Shown: one piece after another, positions 5,747 to 10,085 of the stretch
Layout: every line of letters begins with the position of its first letter
Position numbering within the stretch: the first letter of the stretch is position 1
NCBI GenBank assembly: GCA_005882905.1
Contig: VBBG01000053.1
Span: 1-10,085, forward strand
Origin: Candidatus Bathyarchaeota archaeon
Lineage (GTDB): Archaea > Thermoproteota > Bathyarchaeia > 40CM-2-53-6
DNA: 10,085 bases
Direction of reading: 5' to 3'
The notes under the pieces: model-generated
Seen by the model: only the letters and a program-made list of their open reading frames with translations
What the model was told of the DNA's origin: nothing
The model's database searches: none
Program-made: the position numbers and the translations under genes

Positions 5747-6370
5747 CTACTTTCTTGCGGCTCGTTCCCCTGATACGATGTAGAGGACTGTCTCGCCGAC
5801 GTACGTTGCATGGCCCGCAATCCTCTCCAGACATCGTAGAATGAGCGTTCCGGATACGAAGCCTTTCAGGTTCCCTTCGGGTACCTGGGCTGACTTCTTG
5901 ACGAAGTCTTTATAGATGTTATCCACAACATCATCCATCTTCTTCAGCTGGGAGGCAAGCTGTACGTCGCGCGCCGTGAATGCTTTGATGCTCACGAGTA
6001 TCATCTGCTTGGCCTGTGCACCGGCCTCCTGAATGGCTGCTCTATCACAGCTGGATAGGTCGCCAAAGATGCCGAGAACATCGGAGATGTCGTGAGCGTA
6101 TCTTCCGAATCTCGAGAAACCGTAGGCTACCTCCATGCAAGATTTGATGAATCTGAGGTCTGAGGCAACCGGCTGGTAACGGGTAATGAGCTCGATGGCG
6201 AGTTCGCTCACTTCGTCCTGTAGCATTCGAAGCTCCTCGGACCAGCCGTAGATGCGATCTCGTAGGTCCCTTCCCTGGACGTAGGCGTCTATGGCCGTGG
6301 ATACGGTGTTCTGGGAGAGTTCGGCCATGTCGAGGACCATGTTCCGGAGTCTCTCGAGCCCGAGGTCCAT
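5747..6370 (-). CDS. phoU: PhoU phosphate-signalling / transport regulator
   Basis: The 207-residue all-helical protein has the two three-helix PhoU repeats (about 1-105 and 110-205), the usual size of the family. It starts with LGLERLRNMVLDMAELSQN and carries the two repeat motifs FSRFGRYAHDI (85-95) and LERIAGHATYVGE (181-193). PhoU links the Pst transporter to phosphate signalling and limits uptake when phosphate is ample; in archaea, without a PhoR/PhoB pair in view, it may act on PstB directly or on other regulators. In the family consensus each motif has an Asp (..RxGDxAxxI, ERIxDHAxxI) that helps bind a metal cluster. Here these positions are Arg90 and Gly186, so metal binding may be reduced. 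Codon 186 is GGC, one base from Asp GAC. It follows pstB by 26 nt. Confidence 0.93.
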   Translation of the reverse strand: MDLGLERLRNMVLDMAELSQNTVSTAIDAYVQGRDLRDRIYGWSEELRMLQDEVSELAIELITRYQPVASDLRFIKSCMEVAYGFSRFGRYAHDISDVLGIFGDLSSCDRAAIQEAGAQAKQMILVSIKAFTARDVQLASQLKKMDDVVDNIYKDFVKKSAQVPEGNLKGFVSGTLILRCLERIAGHATYVGETVLYIVSGERAARK

Positions 6371-6396
6371 CAGTCTTGCCAGTCGCCGTTACCGTC

Positions 6397-7218
6397 CTAG
6401 CCGAATTTTCCAGTCAGGTATCTCTCGGTCAGTTCTTCCCCGGGATTCTCAAAGAGACCCGTTGTCTCGCCATATTCGATGAGTTGGCCAAGGTAGAGGA
6501 ATGCTGTAAAATCTGACACTCTGGCCGCCTGTTGCATGTTATGTGTGACGATTACAACAGTGTATGATTCTTTGAGGCTTACGATAAGCTCCTCTATCTT
6601 AGCGGTGGCGACCGGGTCGAGAGCCGAGCATGGCTCATCCATCAGTAGCACCTCGGGCTTGACAGCCAGGGCCCTAGCGATGCAGAGGCGTTGCTGCTGC
6701 CCGCCCGAGAGACTTGAACCGGGCTTGTCAAGGTCAGCTTTGACCTCGTCCCATAGGAATGCTCTTTCCAGACTACTTTCAACCGCTTGATCCAATGTAG
6801 TGTTGTCTCTGACGCCGTTCAGTTTCAGTCCGGCTGCAACGTTGTCATACACCGACATGGTCGGGAAGGGGTTTGGTTTTTGGAAGACCATGCCTACTCG
6901 TCTCCTAACGGTTACGGGGTCTACTCCCTTAGCGTAAATGTTGGAGTCATCCAGTACAACTCTTCCAGTTGATCGGGCTCCGGGGACTAGTTCGTGCATC
7001 CGGTTGAGGCACCGGATTAGAGTCGACTTTCCGCATCCGGAGGGTCCGATAATTGCTGTTGCTTCATTCTCCCTGATTTTGATGGAGATATCTTTCAGGA
7101 CATGATTTGATCCGAACCAGGCGTGTAGGTTCTCTGTTAAGATCTTGTATCTTTCCATTTGTTGGAGTGTTGTAGACTTATTTTCTGGTTTCACTTGTTC
7201 TAATAAGCCCACTGTCAT
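6397..7218 (-). CDS. pstB: PstB, phosphate ABC transporter ATPase
   Basis: From the ATG at 7218 the product is 273 residues, close to the usual PstB length. It has every ABC ATPase motif: Walker A GPSGCGKS (58-65), Q-loop VFQKPNPFP (111-119, Gln113), signature LSGGQQQR (170-177), Walker B VLLMDEP (190-196, catalytic Glu195), D-loop SALD (198-201) and switch His226. KPNPFPxS-like sequence after the Q-loop and the DEPCSALDP box are typical of PstB. It hydrolyses ATP on the cytoplasmic face of PstCA to drive phosphate import. The start at 7218 is chosen because its ATG overlaps the pstA stop as ATGA (7215-7218), AGGT at 7226-7229 sits seven bases upstream, and the frame upstream of it only overlaps pstA with non-homologous sequence. 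About 20 residues precede the conserved MERYKI; MERYKI at residue 21 is an alternative start. Confidence 0.95.
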   Translation of the reverse strand: MTVGLLEQVKPENKSTTLQQMERYKILTENLHAWFGSNHVLKDISIKIRENEATAIIGPSGCGKSTLIRCLNRMHELVPGARSTGRVVLDDSNIYAKGVDPVTVRRRVGMVFQKPNPFPTMSVYDNVAAGLKLNGVRDNTTLDQAVESSLERAFLWDEVKADLDKPGSSLSGGQQQRLCIARALAVKPEVLLMDEPCSALDPVATAKIEELIVSLKESYTVVIVTHNMQQAARVSDFTAFLYLGQLIEYGETTGLFENPGEELTERYLTGKFG

Positions 7219-8003
7219 ATTCTTGACCTGTTTGAGCCGTATCGTCCCCGCGTTGCGAGTCTGACGCCTATGTTCAGAGTTAGCACGATAATTATCAGGA
7301 TCATGGCTGCTCCCCATGCCTGCTGACGAGTGAACGGGTCTGCCTGTGATGCGTCATTGAATATTCTGAGTGGTAGAGCATCAATGGGTTGATTCCAGCT
7401 GGAGAAGAAGAAGTTGCTGCCTAGGATGGTGAGGAGCAATGGGGCGGTTTCTCCCGAGATTCTGGCGATTGATAGAAGAACGCCGGTAATCACGCCGCTC
7501 CGTGCTGTGCTGAGCACGACGCTGATTGTAGTTCTCCAGCGTCTGATTCCGAGAGCCATGGCGGCGTCTCGGATTGAATTCGGGACGGTCTTGATGGATT
7601 CCTCGGTGGTCCTAGCTACTATTGGGAGTGTGATTATGGAGAGGGCGATGGCGCCCGCGATAGGGGAGTATTGATGTGTTGCAACCACAAGAAGCGCAGC
7701 TACCAGGATTCCAACAACGATTGAGGGGAACTCAGTAAGAACATCGTTCAGAAAACGGATCGTCCTACCGAACTTGTTGTTCCCGAACTCGGCGAGGTAG
7801 ATCCCCGTCAACACTCCCGGTGGAATCCCCATAACGCTTGTGAGTGCGATTAGAAGTAGGGTTCCTTGGATAGCCGGACCAATTCCTCCCACCGTTTGTC
7901 CCGGAACTCCTGGAAGAGCTGTTATGAATTGGAAACTAATCGTTGAGATTCCGTTTCGTATCACCTCAAGAAGGATGCTTGCAAGAGGCACCACAGCAAC
8001 CAT
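7215..8003 (-). CDS. pstA: PstA, phosphate ABC transporter permease (N-terminus probably longer)
   Basis: The 262-residue version from the ATG at 8003 shows the PstA permease: about six membrane helices, periplasmic-side segment GGIGPAIQGT after helix 1, AEFG motif (71-74), and the cytoplasmic EAA-type coupling loop with RDAAMALGIRRWRTTISVVL (about 144-163) that docks on PstB. RISGETAPLLLT near residue 182 is the other family hallmark. It pairs with PstC to form the phosphate channel. With this start the first membrane helix is only about 14 residues. The frame stays open to a TGA at 8091-8093 and the extra residues complete the helix (LAYALGVFCI ahead of MVAVVP). A CTG at 8067-8069, one base after the pstC stop, would give 284 residues, the normal family length. 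Coordinates given are the conservative ATG. Its stop overlaps the pstB ATG by four bases. Confidence 0.93.
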   Translation of the reverse strand: MVAVVPLASILLEVIRNGISTISFQFITALPGVPGQTVGGIGPAIQGTLLLIALTSVMGIPPGVLTGIYLAEFGNNKFGRTIRFLNDVLTEFPSIVVGILVAALLVVATHQYSPIAGAIALSIITLPIVARTTEESIKTVPNSIRDAAMALGIRRWRTTISVVLSTARSGVITGVLLSIARISGETAPLLLTILGSNFFFSSWNQPIDALPLRIFNDASQADPFTRQQAWGAAMILIIIVLTLNIGVRLATRGRYGSNRSRI

Positions 8004-8070
8004 GATACAGAAGACGCCGAGGGCGTAAGCTAGCTTATCTTTGATTCGCCTAGTTGTGTAGTTTCTCAGG

Positions 8071-9081
8071 TTATTCGACCGCTCCCGCTTTCACCTTCAG
8101 AACCTTCCACACCATAAACTGGGCGAACACGTTGATCAGGAGAGCAAGACCAAAGAGGACGAGACCCGCTCCTACCAGAGCGGACAACTGCAGAGACTCC
8201 GCCTCCTTGAACTGTCCGGCGATTAGAGAGGCAAGTGTCTGGCCGGGTATGAATAAGGAAGTGGGCACCGCCTCGCTACCGAGAGCTCCGCCAATTACCA
8301 TTGTGACGGCCATCGTTTCTCCCACGGCTCTTCCTAACCCCAAGATCGCTGCTCCGAATATTCCCGAACGTGAATAGCTCAACACTCCCATTCGGACGAC
8401 CTCCCACCTTGTGGCGCCGATACTGTAGGCGGCCTCTCTCTGCGAGGTTGGGACAGCCATCATCACTTCCTTCGATATCGAGGAGACTGTTGGAATAATC
8501 ATAATGGCGAGGATCAGTCCGCCCATAAGGAGGTCGAGGCCGTGGGGGGATCCGTGGAATATTGGGATCGAGCCGAGACCTGATGTGAGGGGAGTCTCAA
8601 CATACTTGGCTATCCAAGGGCTTAGAACTAACAGTCCCCAGAAACCGTAGATGACGCTGGGGACAGCCGCGAGTAACTCGACCAGCTGTGATAATGGGAC
8701 CCGGACTGAGGTCGGCGCCATTTCTGCCAGAAATATTGCGATTCCCAGGCTAACGGGGATTCCTATTGAGATCGCTATCCCTGATGTCACCAAGGTTCCA
8801 AGAACGTAGGGGAGCATTCCATACGACTCTTGACCAAATGTGGTGCTCCATCCGGATCCTGTGAGGAAGCCTAGGCCAAATTTTCCTAGAACTGGAATTG
8901 ATCCACGAACTAGCACTATTCCTGTTAGAGCTATGATTACTACTGCAGTGCAGGCGAAAACATTCGATAAGACTTCAAACATGTCGTCGCCCGACAGATG
9001 CGACAACCTGTAGGAGAAATTCTGGAGACGAGAGCTTTGTACACCGGCATGGTCTAGGGGCGCTTCCTCCATCCTCGACAT
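8071..9081 (-). CDS. pstC: PstC, phosphate ABC transporter permease
   Basis: The 336-residue protein has a polar N-terminal tail (1-40), a first membrane helix at about 41-60, and five or six further helices. Family hallmarks are GLGFLTGSGWS (69-79), PYVLGTLVTS (91-100), LAAVPSVIYGFWGL (137-150), the EAA coupling loop REAAYSIGATRWEVVRMGVL (215-234) that contacts PstB, and GLGRAVGETMAVTMVIGG (248-265). It forms the membrane channel with PstA. The long stretch GSIPIFHGSPHGLDL (170-184) between helices is probably outside the membrane. ATG at 9081 is used; an in-frame ATG three codons on is also possible. No strong Shine-Dalgarno is visible. It starts 54 nt after pstS and its stop is within a few bases of the pstA frame, so the genes are tightly packed in one operon. 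Confidence 0.95.
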   Translation of the reverse strand: MSRMEEAPLDHAGVQSSRLQNFSYRLSHLSGDDMFEVLSNVFACTAVVIIALTGIVLVRGSIPVLGKFGLGFLTGSGWSTTFGQESYGMLPYVLGTLVTSGIAISIGIPVSLGIAIFLAEMAPTSVRVPLSQLVELLAAVPSVIYGFWGLLVLSPWIAKYVETPLTSGLGSIPIFHGSPHGLDLLMGGLILAIMIIPTVSSISKEVMMAVPTSQREAAYSIGATRWEVVRMGVLSYSRSGIFGAAILGLGRAVGETMAVTMVIGGALGSEAVPTSLFIPGQTLASLIAGQFKEAESLQLSALVGAGLVLFGLALLINVFAQFMVWKVLKVKAGAVE

Positions 9082-9135
9082 ACTTTCGCGGTCCAGGTTC
9101 AGAATCTCAATCTAGAGAATGAGACGGGTCTTTCC

Positions 9136-10085
9136 TCACCCATGGAGAGTCTGTCCGTTATACGTTATCGAGCGTACGGTTGCTTCCGCATTTGCCACGA
9201 CTGTGGACGGCAATGAGACGAAGGAGAGTATCTTAGCCTGGTTCTGGCCGTCGTGAACTACGAACCACAGATAGTTGACAAGTGCCTGAGCCTTTGTTTG
9301 GCTCATGGTGGAACCGTACACGTTCAGTTCTTGGTAGACCATTATGTAGCTAAAGGTGACGATCGGATATGCACCCGGGTCGTTTGTGTTGAGGAGGTTG
9401 ATCGACGTCCAGTTGCCGCTCCCTGAAGGAAGAGAAGGAAGACTGGTTGCCGCCAGAGAACTGGAGCTTAGCGTCGGCTCGATGTACGAACCGGCTCCGT
9501 TCGGGTTCCAGAGATATGCGTACGCCATTGGAGGCGTAGCTGAAACAGCGTAGTTCAATTCTACATATCCAATCGTGTCAGGTACAGTCTGAATCGTGCT
9601 TGCGACGCCAGCATTGCCCGGACTCGCCAGCGCTCCAGGAGCCCATGCGTTGCTGCTGGGCGACTTACTCTGGCCGCCTCTCCACACAGTACTGTTGCTG
9701 AGGTAACCTGTGAAGACGAAGGTAGTTCCTGAAGAGTCAAACCTGTGAACCACAGTGATGGGGCTGCTGGGCAGGCTGACTCCGGAAGGCAGACTGTTCT
9801 GATTGAGCGCGACGATCTTTGGATCGTTCCAGGTGGTGATATCTCCCTGAAAGATTCCGGCAGCCACTGTAACGTTGAGATGTAGCCCCTTGTGGATCGA
9901 GTACGTGTTATTGATTGGAATGTTGTATGCGATTACAACTGGCCCAATAGTGTCAGGAATCGTGATTGCGTTTGAAACAGAGGCAATTTGGCTGGCTGTC
10001 AGGGGAGCATCTGAAGCTCCAAAATCTACCGTCTTCTGGCCCAGGGCGTTTATACCCGCCCCGCTCCCTATTGATTGATAGTTGA
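9136..10085 (-). CDS. pstS: PstS, phosphate-binding protein (N-terminus beyond window)
   Basis: The frame is open from the TGA at 9136-9138 to the window edge, giving at least 315 residues; the start, signal peptide and lipobox or anchor are outside. The visible part begins inside the mature protein at NYQSIGSGAGINALG (1-15), followed by TVDFGASDAPLT (18-29), both classic PstS phosphate-pocket segments. DTIGPVVIAYNIP (44-56), AGIFQGDITTWNDPKI (75-90) and VVHRFDSSGTTFVFTGYL (111-128) complete the fold; in E. coli PstS the equivalent Ser, Asp, Arg and Ser-Gly-Thr residues hold phosphate (here Ser7, Asp25, Arg114, Ser118-Gly119-Thr120). At least four N-x-S/T sequons (NNT, NVT, NST, NWT) fit a surface glycoprotein of an archaeon. 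A GTG within the frame at 9865-9867 is internal, not the start. First gene of the pst operon seen here; its promoter lies outside. Confidence 0.96.
   Translation of the reverse strand, partial: NYQSIGSGAGINALGQKTVDFGASDAPLTASQIASVSNAITIPDTIGPVVIAYNIPINNTYSIHKGLHLNVTVAAGIFQGDITTWNDPKIVALNQNSLPSGVSLPSSPITVVHRFDSSGTTFVFTGYLSNSTVWRGGQSKSPSSNAWAPGALASPGNAGVASTIQTVPDTIGYVELNYAVSATPPMAYAYLWNPNGAGSYIEPTLSSSSLAATSLPSLPSGSGNWTSINLLNTNDPGAYPIVTFSYIMVYQELNVYGSTMSQTKAQALVNYLWFVVHDGQNQAKILSFVSLPSTVVANAEATVRSITYNGQTLHG

Noticed and set aside
5554..5820. 88-codon minus-strand frame across the phoU/sagB junction
   Set aside because: It overlaps both genes in another frame and reads as low-information Ser/Thr/Gln-rich sequence without a start signal.
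7219..7317. 33-codon N-terminal extension of PstB
   Set aside because: It overlaps the pstA C-terminus in another frame, resembles no PstB sequence, and the ATGA junction with a Shine-Dalgarno marks the real start at 7218.
9865..9867. GTG start for PstS
   Set aside because: The frame continues upstream with clear PstS sequence to the window edge, so the GTG is an internal valine codon.

Overview
This window looks like a piece of archaeal chromosome, most likely from the Thaumarchaeota/Nitrososphaeria or a related TACK lineage. The signs are an F420-type (Ddn-like) nitroreductase, a single-domain KaiC/RadA-like ATPase, an Lrp-derived protein made only of ligand-binding domains, archaeal TATA-type promoters with very short leaders, U-tract termination, many AGA/AGG arginine codons, and an archaeal-style PhoU. 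The lineage is an inference; no rRNA or other taxonomic marker is present. There are no tRNAs, rRNAs, insertion sequences or CRISPR arrays that I can see.

Left part (1-2710). A small deazaflavin (F420)-dependent nitroreductase-like gene on the + strand (91-516, TTG start) converges with two minus-strand genes: a KaiC-like ATPase (636-1352) and, upstream of it, a cytoplasmic DUF6081-like beta-sandwich protein (1409-2143). A divergent promoter region (2144-2317) separates these from a small four-helix membrane protein on + (2318-2644).

Middle part (2711-4130). A divergent pair shares a 97-bp intergenic region. On minus is a tandem stand-alone RAM (Lrp/AsnC effector-binding) protein without a DNA-binding domain. 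On + is a 229-aa protein whose C-terminal two thirds reads as tandem ACT-like domains. The shared region carries five copies of the half-site TGTTAC/GTAACA. They form two TGTTAC-N6-GTAACA inverted repeats and one perfect 14-bp palindrome, with centres 10 and 60 bp apart, so all face the same side of the helix and sit over the promoter elements of both genes. This is the most striking regulatory structure in the window and may be a compact small-molecule-sensing module.

Right part (4131-10085). A minus-strand phosphate-uptake operon reads pstS (cut by the window edge) - pstC - pstA - pstB - phoU, followed after 35 nt by a two-domain SagB-type FMN dehydrogenase that has its own Shine-Dalgarno and is probably co-transcribed. 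PstS binds phosphate outside the cell, PstC and PstA form the membrane channel, PstB powers it, and PhoU couples transport to signalling. Oddities are a pstA reading frame that needs a non-ATG start to include all of its first membrane helix, a PhoU lacking the canonical metal-binding Asp in both helical motifs, and an apparent SagB/ThcOx passenger with no YcaO cyclodehydratase nearby.
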